Part shown: piece after piece, positions 34,498 to 43,202 of the stretch
Layout: the number at the start of each line of letters is the position of its first letter
Numbering within the stretch: position 1 is the first letter of the stretch
Source of the DNA: Archangiaceae bacterium
GTDB taxonomy: Bacteria > Myxococcota > Myxococcia > Myxococcales > Myxococcaceae
DNA: 64,000 nt
Direction: 5' to 3'
NCBI GenBank assembly: GCA_016714225.1
Contig: JADJNS010000010.1
Coordinates: 124,001-188,000 of the forward strand
Notes under the pieces: model-generated
What the model saw: only the letters and a program-made list of their open reading frames with translations
What the model was told of the DNA's origin: nothing
Database searches by the model: none
Program-made: the position numbers and the translations under genes

Positions 34498-34539
34498 CCC
34501 ATTCGACTTCGCCGCTGCGCGGCTCCGCTCAGGGTGACC
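34498..34539 (-). repeat. REP-like palindromic sequence near a gene end
   Basis: On the minus strand this reads GGTCACCCTGAGCGGAGCC, then GCGCAGCGGCGAAGTCGAATGGG. It contains the palindrome CCGCTGCGCGG/CCGCGCAGCGG. Sequences of this type (TCGACTCCGCTCAGGG families) are, to my knowledge, common dispersed palindromes in several bacterial groups. It begins three bases after the stop of the PQQ-dehydrogenase gene. One copy is seen in this window. Confidence 0.4.
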
Positions 34540-34541
34540 GC

Positions 34542-37069
34542 TTACGGGCAGACGGTGAGCGAGTTGATCCACTGGTCGACCAGCGCGGTCGCCTGGCCGT
34601 GCACGAGGGTGCTGGCCAGCGGCGGCATGCGGTTCACGTTGGTGGCCTTCATGCGCAGCGAGACGAGCGACTGCGCCGGGTTGCCCGGCACCAGCAGCTT
34701 CGCCCCCGTCACGCCCAGGTCGCCGTTGCTGGGCGCCTGGTTGCACAGGTTCGCCATGTTCAGCGGCAGCGCGTAGCGGAAGTCGTGCGGCCCCTGGCCG
34801 GCGCCGTTGCGGTGGCAGATGGAGCAGTTCGCGTGCAGGTACGCCCGCGCGCGCTCCTGCACCGTGCCCGCGGTGCCGAACGGGTCGGGCATCGCCGCGA
34901 CCGTCGGCGGCGCCGCCGCGAAGAAGCCCAGCGCGTCGAGCGTGGTGACCTGGTTGCGCGTGCGGCCGTTGGGGTACGTGTAGTTGCCGTTGAGCTGCGC
35001 GAGCTCGAGCCCCAGCGTGTTGCCCGAGACCGTGTTGTGGCACGTCACGCACTGCGCGCGGCTCGGGTAGAACCAGGTCTGCGCGCCCACCGCCTTCGAC
35101 TTCGACGACGGCAGCAGCGTCGCGTCGGTCTGCAGGTCGTCCCACTCGTAGGTGTAGCCGGCCCACTGCCCGTTCAGGTGCTTCATGAACAGCCGCGTCT
35201 CGATGCGCTTGCCGCCCAGCCAGAACGTCTTCGCCGTCACCGTGCCGTTGGGGAAGTCGAAGTCGCCGTCGGCGTTCACGGTGATGCGGGTGCCGTCGGG
35301 TATCGCGAAGTAGCGGTCTTTCGTCGCGCCGTCCGACCACAGCGCCGCGTTCACCCCGTACGGCACCATCGCGGGCAGCACCTTCTTCGGGTCGGTCGCG
35401 TCGAAGCAGCCGGTCGTCGAGAGCTTCTTGGGGAACGTGTCGGGCGGCTGCACTCCCGACGGAGCGAGCTTGTAGATGCGCCCTTCGATGAGCGCCATCA
35501 CGTACACCTCGCCGTCGAGCAGCTGACCGAACGAGCCCATGTTCGCCGCGCTGGTGTACAGCGACGTCAACTGGCCCTGCCCCTGGCTGTCGAAGCTGAC
35601 CGCCCACACCCGCCGCGTCTGGTAGTCGCCCACGATGAACTTGCCCACCAGGGTGGGAATCGAAGTGCCGCGGTACACGAAGCCGCCGGTGATGCTCTGA
35701 CCCTGGCCGTGGTCGTACTCGGCCACCGGGTCGATGAGCCCCACCGTGTTGCAGGTGCTGCCGCTCAAGCAGTGCTTCCCCTCGCGCGTGTTCCACCCAT
35801 AGTTGCCGCCCAGCACCACCCGGTCGACCTCTTCGTAGCTGCCCTGGCCCACGTCGCCGACCCACAGCTCGCCGCTGGCGGTGTCGAAGCTCCAGCGCCA
35901 CGGGTTGCGAAACCCGCGCGCGTAGATTTCTGCGCACACCCGGCTGGTCGGCGTCGTGCCGCCCCAGTCGTTCGAGCCCTGCTGGCAAATCGTCTGCCCC
36001 GCGAACGGGTTGGTAGGAGGAATCGCGTAGCGCTGCGCGTACGGCACGTTCACGTCGATGCGCAGCATCTTGCTGAGCAGCGTGTCGACCCGCTGGCCGT
36101 TGCCGTGCGGGTCGTTCTGGCTGCCGCCGTCTCCGAAGCCGATGTACAGGAAGCCGTCGGGCCCGAACGCCAGGTTGCCGCCCTTGTGGTTGTCGTAGGG
36201 CTGGTCGAGCTTGAACAGCGGCTCTTCGCTCGCCACGTCGAGCGTCGCGCCGTTGTCGGTGCTCTTGAACCGCGACACCACCGAGCGCAGGCCGGTGGGG
36301 CCGTTCTCGGTGTACGAGACGTACACCTCTTTCTTCGTGGCCCACTGCGGGTGAAACGCGATGCCCAGCAGGCCGCCTTCTCCGGTCGCCTTCACCTTCG
36401 TGGTGAGGTCGAGAAACGACGTGACGCTGGCGGTGCCCGCATCCTGGTCGTTGGGGAACTGCACGATGGCGCCCGCACGCTGGCCGATGATGATGCGCCC
36501 CGGCTCTCCCGGCGGGTTCAGCATCTCGAGCGGCGCCGAGAACGTGAGCTTGGGAAACACCCGCACCTCGGTCACTCCCGAGGTGGTGGGCGGCGGGTTC
36601 GGTGCGATGCAGGTGGTGTTGCTCGGCCGCGCGTCGAGGCCGTAGGTGCCGCCGTCGTCGACCGTCGAGCCGCCCGCCGACCCGCCCGCGGTCGCGCCGC
36701 CCGCAGTCGCGCCGCCTGCAGTGGCGCCACCTGCCGAACCTCCACCCACCAAACCTCCACCCGCGCCACCGGCGGTCGCGCCACCCGCCGTGCCACCGCC
36801 CTGCCGCCCGCGGCCGCGCCGCCCGCCGAGCCTCCACCCGCGCCACCCGCAGTCGCGCCGCCGGCCGAGCCACCGCCCGCGCCACCCGCGGTCGCGCCGC
36901 CGGCCGAGCCTCCACCCGCGCCACCCGCAGTCGCGCCTCCGGCGGTGCCCCCGTCGCCGCTGCTCCCACCCCGGCCGCCGCCCACCACGGGGTCGACGTC
37001 AGAGATGGTCGCGTCACACGCGAACAGCGAGGTGGCGACGGCGGCGAGGGCCCAGAGACGAACGGTCAT
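34542..37069 (-). CDS. PQQ-type sugar dehydrogenase with C-terminal diheme cytochrome c, frameshifted in the linker
   Basis: ATG 37069 begins TVRLWALAAVATSLFACD, a lipoprotein signal with a Cys at the lipobox. A Gly/Ala linker of about 110 residues follows, and then a six-bladed propeller of the sorbosone/PQQ sugar dehydrogenase type (GLLGIAFHPQWATKKEVYVSY, NHKGGNLAFGPDGFLYIGFG, ARGFRNPWRWSFD, LGGNYGWNTREG). The C-terminal 280 residues carry RAQCVTCHN and NCSICHRNG, two CxxCH heme sites, as in SO2930-type diheme cytochromes. The frame breaks near 36806 in the linker: the signal peptide and the enzyme are in different frames. The total span, 2528 bases, is one short of a multiple of three, so one inserted base restores 842 residues. 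It should oxidise a sugar or alcohol in the periplasm and pass electrons to heme. Confidence 0.8.
36650..36990 (-). repeat. Gly/Ala linker repeats with the frameshift point
   Basis: Repeated GGTGGCGCG/GGCGGA-type units coding GGATAGG and GGAGGGSAGG. The reading frame changes at about 36802-36808. Slippage during replication or a base-calling error in the homopolymer-rich tract could explain it. Confidence 0.75.
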
Positions 37070-37165
37070 GGTCCGCCTCACATAGAGGTGATCCGCCGCC
37101 CGGTACAAGTCGCCGCCGCCCTGTCGCGGGTCAGCGCACCACTCCGCTCAGAGACTGACAGCTCT

Positions 37166-37246
37166 GGGGCATGGGCACTCGAGCTCGTGAACGTCCGACG
37201 AGGGACGTGGTCGTCAGACGGTGAGGCGTGCCTGTGCCCGTGCCCG
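37166..37246 (-). repeat. palindromic intergenic repeat, copy C
   Basis: Read on the minus strand it starts with CGGGCACGGGCAC (37246-37234), then GGCACGCCTCACCGTCTGAC and CGTCGGACGTTCACGAGC, and closes with GTGCCCATGCCCC (37166-37178), an imperfect return arm. It starts 22 bases after the minus-strand stop at 37269, the same spacing as copy A. Confidence 0.78.
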
Positions 37247-37268
37247 GGTGTTCGCTCTGTTGCTCCGC

Positions 37269-37760
37269 TCAGCAGCCGTTCACGGCTGCGCACGCCTCGC
37301 CCGGCGAGACGCACAGGTCGGGCGCGAGGTGAAGCGCGCACTGCTCGAGGTCTCCCACGGTCGCGGTGCAGCCCGAGGTGCGGCCCATGAACTCGAGGCA
37401 CTGCGCGAGGCTCCACGGCTCGGCCTTGAGCGCCTCGGTACAGCCCCCGTTCGAGCACTCCTCCTGGCAGTACTGGAAACGGCCGGCGCCTCCCAGCGTC
37501 TGAATCTGCCACTCGCACAGCGCGCGCTGCTCTTGCGGAAACAGCTGCGAGAGCGGGCGGCTCGCCGGCAGCCCCGAGCGCTGCGGCTCCGTGCCCGCGT
37601 CGCGCGCCCCGGGCAGGTCGAACATTTGCGCCGGTTGGGGAACCGGCTGGGCGCCGCACCCGGCGCCGAGCATCAGCAAGCCGACGAAGAACGAAAATCT
37701 GAGGGCAGGGTGAGCGCTACCGGCGAGCGCCTGCGGCGGGTTGGGGCGGTTGGCGAACAT
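37269..37760 (-). CDS. Cys-rich lipoprotein, function unknown
   Basis: A 163-residue precursor from ATG 37760. After about 18 polar residues comes a hydrophobic stretch (FSFFVGLLMLGAGCG) with lipobox GAGC. The start is long for a lipoprotein and could be earlier or later. The mature part contains nine or ten Cys (FQYCQEECSNGGCTEAL, AQCLEFM, SGCTATV, EQCALH, DLCVSPGEACAAVNGC), a spacing common in myxobacterial surface proteins. No family is recognised. It ends just before repeat copy C. Confidence 0.6.
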   Translation of the reverse strand: MFANRPNPPQALAGSAHPALRFSFFVGLLMLGAGCGAQPVPQPAQMFDLPGARDAGTEPQRSGLPASRPLSQLFPQEQRALCEWQIQTLGGAGRFQYCQEECSNGGCTEALKAEPWSLAQCLEFMGRTSGCTATVGDLEQCALHLAPDLCVSPGEACAAVNGC

Positions 37761-37898
37761 GGTCGCGCCGCTGTGCAAACGCTTCGCCGGGCTCAGGCGG
37801 CGCAAGACCGAAACCAGCGCGGCTCGCCTGGCGCCGTTTCTGACGGGCCTGAATGGAATGCGCCGTCACTGCAGGGCGCCGGCGGCGGTTCGCGCGCG

Positions 37899-39074
37899 TC
37901 AGCCCGGCTGCCGGTCGAGCTCGGCGAGGGCCTGGCGCCATTGCGGCAGCTCGGGCACGAGCCCCAGCGCGTCGAGCCCTTCGCGGTCGAGCGCCGGCCG
38001 GCCGCCCGCGTGCTGCTCGGCGACCGCCCCTGCCGCCCACACCGCCCCGCGCGTGGTGAGCGGCCCCGGCTGCGGCGTCTCGCGCTGGTGCAGCACCGCG
38101 TCGACCACCTCGGCGCCCAGCCCCCACAGGCCCAACAGGCAGGCGCCCACCTCGGGCAGGGTGACGCCCAGCAGCCGCCGCTCGGCCGGGCTGGCGCCCT
38201 CGTCGCCCTCGCGCGCGTCGAGCGCGCACAGCGCGGCGCGGTGCGAGCGCAGCATCACCAGCACTCCAAGCTTGCGCAGCAGCGCGGCCACGAAGGCCGC
38301 CTCGGGCCGCTCGGTGGCCAGGGTGCGCGCCAGCCGCGCCCCCAACAGCGCCTCGCGCTGAAGCGCGCTCACCCGCAGCCGGGGCGGCAGGCCGGGGTCG
38401 TTGCTGCCGGCCGCGAGCGCGTGCGCGGCGAGCGCGAGCATGCGGGTGAGCTCGACCCCCAGCCGCGCGATGGCGCCCTCTACCCCGTCGACCGGGGTGC
38501 CGGCGCCGAAGAAGGCCGAGCGCGCCAGCGCCAGCAGCCGCGCGCTGATGGCCGGGTCGCGCTCGACGATGTCGGCGAGGTCTTTCACGCTGGTGCTGGG
38601 CTCGGCGGCGGCCCGGGTCAGCTGCAGGTACACCAGCGGCGCGCTGGGCAGGTCGACCGCGCCGCTCACCGCCCGCAGCACCTCGCCCCCCAGCTGCCCC
38701 TTGAGCTCGAGAATCTGGTGCAGCGTCGCCTTGAGCTCGGGCACCGGGCACGGCTTGGGCACGAACCGGTGCATCACCGCCGCCGAGCGCGCGAAGGCCC
38801 GGGGCTCGAGCTGGCCCGACATGATGAGCCGCGCCGTCTGCGGCGTCTTCTCCCGCACCACCTCGAGCAGCTCGGGGCCCGACATGCCGGGCATCTCCAG
38901 GTCCGACACCACCACGTCGTACGGCTGCCCCTCGAGCAAGACGAGCGCGGCCTCGGGGCCGGCCGCCAGCTCGACCTCCCAGCGCGCGCGCTCGGACCGC
39001 AGCGCGAGGCGCAGCGCGGCGAGCAGGGCCGGGTAGTCGTCGACGAACAGAATACGACTGCGGCCTGGGGCCAT
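37899..39074 (-). CDS. response regulator with HDOD output domain
   Basis: A 391-residue protein from ATG 39074 (GTG 39080 possible). Residues 1-120 are a receiver: SRILFVDDYPALLAAL acidic pair, VVVSDLEMPGMSGPELLEV with the phospho-Asp, LIMSGQ and VPKPC Lys. Residues about 140-350 are an HDOD domain (LTRAAAEPSTSVKDLADIVERDPAISARLLALARSA, as a long helical block, interrupted here for brevity after the fifth segment), which in other systems binds partners or nucleotides and drives output without DNA contact. The gene is transcribed away from the seven-gene operon that starts with a histidine kinase at 39336, across a 261-base gap, and may be that kinase's second partner. Confidence 0.86.
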   Translation of the reverse strand: MAPGRSRILFVDDYPALLAALRLALRSERARWEVELAAGPEAALVLLEGQPYDVVVSDLEMPGMSGPELLEVVREKTPQTARLIMSGQLEPRAFARSAAVMHRFVPKPCPVPELKATLHQILELKGQLGGEVLRAVSGAVDLPSAPLVYLQLTRAAAEPSTSVKDLADIVERDPAISARLLALARSAFFGAGTPVDGVEGAIARLGVELTRMLALAAHALAAGSNDPGLPPRLRVSALQREALLGARLARTLATERPEAAFVAALLRKLGVLVMLRSHRAALCALDAREGDEGASPAERRLLGVTLPEVGACLLGLWGLGAEVVDAVLHQRETPQPGPLTTRGAVWAAGAVAEQHAGGRPALDREGLDALGLVPELPQWRQALAELDRQPG

Positions 39075-39335
39075 CGTCACTGGCGGCAAGCATGCGCCGA
39101 GCCACGGCGCCCTCACAGGGAGACCCCCGCCGCTCGCCCACTCGCCGATGACCCTGCGCGGTCTGCCGTGACCCGGCGGGCTGACCTGGACGACAAGGAC
39201 CAACGCGAAAGTTTTGCGGCTCGACCAAAGCGCGCGACGCGCGCGTCGAGTCGACCCCGGCCACCGCGCGCGCTCGCCTCGCGCAGGCTTTGCGCGCCGC
39301 GCTCCGGCCGCACCATTGCAAAGCGCACCTGCCCG

Positions 39336-40346
39336 ATGCCGGCTGATCGCACCCTGCTCGACGCCCTGCCGACCGCGGTGCTGCGCATGACCCAGGACGG
39401 CGTCATCGTCTACGCCAACCCGCGCGCCAGCCGCCTGCTCGGCGACGCGCAGCCGGGCGACCGGGTGAATGATCTGCTCTCTCAGCTGGCCTCGCACGAC
39501 GCCGCCACCGACCGCGAGAGCCCCCGCCGCCTCGCGCGCGTGCGGCGCCCCGACGGCACCGCCCTCGACGTCGGCTTTCAGGCCCAGGCGCTCGACGGCG
39601 CCGGCGGCCGCGAGTGGGCGGTGGTGTTTCAAGACCTGAGCGACGTGCAGAAGCTCCGCTCCGAGCGAGACCGGCTGCTGCAGCTCGCGGCGGTCGGCGA
39701 CGTGATGCCCACGCTGCTCCATGAGTTCAAGAACCCGCTCGCCGCCATCACCACCGCCATGGAGCTGCTCATCGAAGAGAGCGTCGACACCCAGATCGCC
39801 AGCGACCTGCACGCGGTGCTGCAAGAGGTGCGGCGGCTCACCCTCACCCTCGACGGAGTCGGGCGCCTCGGTCAGTCGCTGCGCAGCGCGCAGTACTCGG
39901 CCATCGACCACTGCGCGCGTGAGGCGTTCGCGGTGCTCACCCGCATGGGCAAAGAGAAGGGCCTCACCCTGGTGGCCCAGATTCCCACCCTGCCGCTGTT
40001 GCCCATCGACGTGGGCGGCTGCCGGGCGCTGGTCTTCAACCTGGTGATGAACGCGATTCGCGCCTGCGCCAGCGGCGACACCATCACCCTCTCGCTCGAG
40101 CTGCAGCCCAAGGCGCTCTTGCTCACCGTCAAAGACACCGGCTCGGGAATGACCTCCGAGGTGCTCGCGCGCTGCCGCGAGCTGTTCTTCACCACCCGGC
40201 CGCGCGGCAGCGGCATCGGCCTCGCGCTGTGCCAGTCGCTGGTCGACTCGGCCGCCGGCGAGCTGAACATCGCCTCGCAGCCGGGGCAGGGCACCACGGT
40301 GGCGGTCACCATTCCCTTCGCGACGCAGCACGAAAGGCAGGGCTGA
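39336..40346 (+). CDS. PAS histidine kinase, first gene of the diiron/Roadblock operon
   Basis: A 336-residue kinase from ATG 39336. Residues 8-110 are a PAS domain (LLDALPTAVLRMTQDGVIVY, RLARVRRPDGTALDVGF); no membrane helix or signal peptide. His129 lies in the H-box TLLHEFKNPLAAITTAM. The GHKL part has an N-box VFNLVMNAIRACA, DTGSGM and GSGIGLALCQS. The protein is soluble, so its signal is cytosolic. Its stop and the next start overlap as TGATG, coupling it to the first diiron protein. Cognate regulators are likely the response regulator at 42234 and perhaps the divergent RR-HDOD. Confidence 0.9.
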   Translation: MPADRTLLDALPTAVLRMTQDGVIVYANPRASRLLGDAQPGDRVNDLLSQLASHDAATDRESPRRLARVRRPDGTALDVGFQAQALDGAGGREWAVVFQDLSDVQKLRSERDRLLQLAAVGDVMPTLLHEFKNPLAAITTAMELLIEESVDTQIASDLHAVLQEVRRLTLTLDGVGRLGQSLRSAQYSAIDHCAREAFAVLTRMGKEKGLTLVAQIPTLPLLPIDVGGCRALVFNLVMNAIRACASGDTITLSLELQPKALLLTVKDTGSGMTSEVLARCRELFFTTRPRGSGIGLALCQSLVDSAAGELNIASQPGQGTTVAVTIPFATQHERQG

Positions 40347-41098
40347 TGAAGTCGACCACGCTGTTTGCCTCTGACACCCACCGCAACATCTTGCTGCCCG
40401 AGTTCGGAGAAGGCGCGGCGGTGCAGGCGAACCAACACCTCATCATCGACGGCCGGGCGGGCATGATTCTCGACCCGGGCGGGCACAAGGTCTACGCCAA
40501 GGTGCTGTCCGAGACGATGGCGCAGCTGGGCGGCGGCAAGCTCGAGCACATCTTTCTCTCGCATCAAGACCCCGACATCGTCGCCGCGCTCAACGGCTGG
40601 CTGATGACCACCGACGCCACCGCCTGGGCCCCGCATCTGTGGATTCGGTTCATCCCCCACTTCGGCCTCGACCGCCTCGTCATCGACCGCCTCAAGGGGC
40701 TGCCCGACGGCGGCGGCACCCTCAAGCTGGGCTCCACCGAGCTGCAGGTGCTGCCCGCGCACTTCCTCCACTCGCCCGGCAACCTGCAGGTCTACGACCC
40801 GGTCTCGAAGATTCTCTACAGCGGCGATCTGGGGGCCTCGCTCGGGCAGGACTACATCGAGGTCTCCGACTTCGCCGCCCACGAGCAGTTCATGAAGGGC
40901 TTTCACCAGCGCTACATGGCGTCGAACCGCGCCATGCGCCGCTGGGCGACGATGGCCTCGAAGCTCGACATCGAGGTCATCGCTCCGCAGCACGGCGCGC
41001 TGTTTCGCGGCAAGCCGATGGTGAAGCGCTTCATCGAGTGGTGCGCCGCCCTCGAGTGCGGCAGCGACCTCATCGACCAGTTCTACCCCGGCCACTGA
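40346..41098 (+). CDS. diiron metallo-beta-lactamase-fold protein (ODP/FprA-like), copy 1
   Basis: A 250-residue protein without flavodoxin, matching the core of flavodiiron proteins and of ODP, the oxygen-binding diiron sensor of Treponema chemotaxis. Metal ligands follow the H-x-E/D-x-D series: His73, Asp75, Asp77 (LSHQDPDIV), His142 (HFLHSPGN), Asp161 (LYSGDLGAS) and His216 (IAPQHGALF). The spacings (64 residues between Asp77 and His142, 18 between His142 and Asp161, 54 to His216) agree with flavodiiron proteins. The gene starts inside the kinase stop, and a paralog follows at 41485. An oxygen or redox role is family inference; no rubredoxin or flavin partner is here. Confidence 0.87.
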   Translation: MKSTTLFASDTHRNILLPEFGEGAAVQANQHLIIDGRAGMILDPGGHKVYAKVLSETMAQLGGGKLEHIFLSHQDPDIVAALNGWLMTTDATAWAPHLWIRFIPHFGLDRLVIDRLKGLPDGGGTLKLGSTELQVLPAHFLHSPGNLQVYDPVSKILYSGDLGASLGQDYIEVSDFAAHEQFMKGFHQRYMASNRAMRRWATMASKLDIEVIAPQHGALFRGKPMVKRFIEWCAALECGSDLIDQFYPGH

Positions 41099-41119
41099 CC
41101 CTCTCTTTGGAGAACCCAA

Positions 41120-41485
41120 ATGTCTCGCACCGAAGAACTGAACAAGTTGCTCCGCCAGCTGCAGTCGGGCACCCCCGAAATCGAGGCCAGCGCGCTGATC
41201 AGCGAAGACGGCCTGATGATCGCCTCGGCGCTGCCCCAGCACGTCGACGAGATGCGCGTCGCGGGCATGAGCTCGACGCTGATCAGCCTGGGCAGCCGCG
41301 CCGCCCTCGAGCTGTCGCGCGGCGGGCTCGAGCAGGTGCTGGTGCGCGGGCCGCAGGGCTACGTGGTGCTGTCGGCCGCCGCCTCGGGAACCATGCTGCT
41401 GGTGCTGGCCACCCGCGAAGCCAAGCTGGGGCTGGTGTTCCTCGACATGGCCAAGACGGTCAAAGAGATCGCCAAGGTGCTGTGA
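41120..41485 (+). CDS. Roadblock/LC7 protein, MglB-like
   Basis: A 121-residue single Roadblock domain (SRTEELNKLLRQLQSGTPEIEASALISEDGLMIASA broken as two segments; TLISLGSRAALELSRG; LLVLATREAKLGLVFLDMAKTV). Roadblock proteins dimerise and often regulate small GTPases (MglB on MglA). No GTPase gene is nearby; a ParA ATPase is. GGAG lies upstream of ATG 41120, in the 22-base gap after the first diiron gene. Its stop overlaps the second diiron gene start. Confidence 0.85.
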   Translation: MSRTEELNKLLRQLQSGTPEIEASALISEDGLMIASALPQHVDEMRVAGMSSTLISLGSRAALELSRGGLEQVLVRGPQGYVVLSAAASGTMLLVLATREAKLGLVFLDMAKTVKEIAKVL

Positions 41486-42237
41486 TGAAGACCACCACCC
41501 TCTTCGAGCAGGGCGGTCATCGCAACCTGCTCTTGCCGGACTACGGCGAGGGCGCCGCGGTGCAGGCCAACCAGCACCTCATCATCGACTCGGGCAAGGG
41601 CGTCATCCTCGACCCGGGGGGCCACAAGGTCTACTCGAAGGTGCTCTCCGAGACCTTCGCGCAGCTGGGCGGCGGCAAGCTCGAGCACATCTTCCTCTCG
41701 CATCAAGACCCCGACATCGTCGCCGCGCTGAACGGCTGGCTGATGACCACCGACGCCACCGCCTGGGCGAGCCAATTGTGGACCCGGTTCATTCCCCACT
41801 TCGGGCTCGACCGCCTGGTGACCGAGCGGCTCAAGGGCCTGCCCGACTTCGGCGGCACCCTCACCGTGGGGTCGGTGACGCTGCAGGTGGTGCCCGCCCA
41901 CTTCCTGCACTCGTGCGGCAACTTCCACCTCTACGACCCGGTCTCGAAGATTCTCTACAGCGGCGACATGGGCGCCTCGCTCGGGCAGGACTACCTCGAG
42001 GTCACGGACTTCGACGCCCACCTGCGCTTCATGGAGTTCTTTCACCGCCGCTACATGGCCTCGAAGGTGGCGATGCAGGCCTGGGCGAAGCGGGTGCGCA
42101 AGCTCGACATCGAGCTCATCGCTCCGCAGCACGGCGCGCTGTTCCGCGGCAAGCCGATGGTCGAGCGCTTTCTCTCGTGGGCCGAGCAGCTCGAGTGCGG
42201 CCTCGACCACCTCGAGACCCTCTACGGCCCCCCATGA
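41485..42237 (+). CDS. diiron metallo-beta-lactamase-fold protein (ODP/FprA-like), copy 2
   Basis: A 250-residue paralog of the protein at 40346, with all six ligands in the same positions (His73, Asp75, Asp77, His142, Asp161, His216). A Cys replaces the Pro beside His142 (HSCGN), a nearby thiol that could tune or sense redox state. Long stretches are almost identical at DNA level to copy 1 (for example 40555-40630 against 41695-41770), so the pair arose by tandem duplication around the Roadblock gene or is kept similar by conversion. The stop overlaps the response-regulator start as ATGA. Confidence 0.87.
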   Translation: MKTTTLFEQGGHRNLLLPDYGEGAAVQANQHLIIDSGKGVILDPGGHKVYSKVLSETFAQLGGGKLEHIFLSHQDPDIVAALNGWLMTTDATAWASQLWTRFIPHFGLDRLVTERLKGLPDFGGTLTVGSVTLQVVPAHFLHSCGNFHLYDPVSKILYSGDMGASLGQDYLEVTDFDAHLRFMEFFHRRYMASKVAMQAWAKRVRKLDIELIAPQHGALFRGKPMVERFLSWAEQLECGLDHLETLYGPP

Positions 42238-43187
42238 CCCCTTCCGCCACGCCCTTTCAGGTGCTGCTCATCGAAGACGAGGTGACCCTGCGCGCCTCGA
42301 TGGCCCGCGGCCTGGCCAAGCTCGAGGGCGTGCAGGTGCACGCCGCCGCCAGCGTCGGCGAAGGGCTGGCGGTGGTCGACCGGGTGTGCCCCTCGCTGAT
42401 TCTCTCGGACCTCGACCTGCCCGACCGCTCGGGCATCGAGCTCATCGGCGAGCTCGCCGCGCGCAAGCTGCAGCTGCCGGTGGTGTTCATCTCGGCCTAC
42501 CTCAAGGCCTACGGAAACCTGATTCCCCGCCACGCCAAGGTCGAGGCCCTCGACAAGCCCGTCGGTATGGACGAGCTGCGCGACGTGGTGCGCCGCCACA
42601 TGACCGGGGTGCGCTCGGTGGCGGCGCCGTTCGGCGTGCCCGACTACCTGCAGCTGGCGGCGATGGGCCGCTACTCGGCCATCATCGAGGTCAGCGGCCG
42701 CGGCCGCATCGTGGTGTTCGAGGGCCACGCCTGGTCGGCCAGCGACGAGCAGGGCGTGGGCCCCGAGGCCTTCGCCCGCCTCGCGGTCGCCGAGGCGGTG
42801 CCCGTGCTCTGCCGCGCGCTCGACTGCGAGGCCGGCCCCCGCGAGCTGCACGGGGGCACCGAAGAGATGCTGCTCGACGCGCTGCGCGCCAAAGACGAGG
42901 CCGCCGCTTCTCCGCAAGGCAGCTTCACCGAGCTCGAGCTCGAAGAGGCTCCGGCGACGGCGGCCCCACCCGCGCCACCCGCGCCACCCGCACCCGCCGC
43001 GGCGCCCGCGCCCGACTTCGACGCCCTGCTCGACGACGCGCTGCAGGCGGCCTTCGCCAAGCGGCACCAGGCTGCGCTCGCGCTCTTCGAGCAGGCCCAC
43101 TTGCTCAAGCCCGAAGACCGCCGGGTCGAGGTCAACATCCACCGGCTCAAGCAACTGCTCGCGCAGGCCGCCGAGCAGGCCCGCTGA
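42234..43187 (+). CDS. response regulator with DUF4388-like and TPR-like parts
   Basis: A 317-residue protein. Residues 1-125 are a receiver (VLLIEDEVTLRASMA, LILSDLDLPDRSG with Asp59, FISAY, ALDKPVGM). Residues about 130-235 resemble DUF4388 (YLQLAAMGRYSAIIEVSGRG, IVVFEGHAWSA, GPEAFARLAVAEAVP), a domain common in myxobacterial signalling proteins. An Ala/Pro linker leads to a helical TPR-like tail (ALQAAFAKRHQAALALFEQAHLLKPEDRR). No DNA-binding domain is present, so the output is protein interaction. It is probably the kinase's regulator and hub of the operon. Confidence 0.86.
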   Translation: MTPSATPFQVLLIEDEVTLRASMARGLAKLEGVQVHAAASVGEGLAVVDRVCPSLILSDLDLPDRSGIELIGELAARKLQLPVVFISAYLKAYGNLIPRHAKVEALDKPVGMDELRDVVRRHMTGVRSVAAPFGVPDYLQLAAMGRYSAIIEVSGRGRIVVFEGHAWSASDEQGVGPEAFARLAVAEAVPVLCRALDCEAGPRELHGGTEEMLLDALRAKDEAAASPQGSFTELELEEAPATAAPPAPPAPPAPAAAPAPDFDALLDDALQAAFAKRHQAALALFEQAHLLKPEDRRVEVNIHRLKQLLAQAAEQAR

Positions 43188-43202
43188 AAGGAACCAGACG
43201 CC

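Noticed and set aside
37221..39335. An apparent N-terminal extension of more than 700 residues on the PAS kinase.
   Set aside because: It is antisense to the lipoprotein and the response regulator-HDOD gene; kinase homology begins right at ATG 39336.
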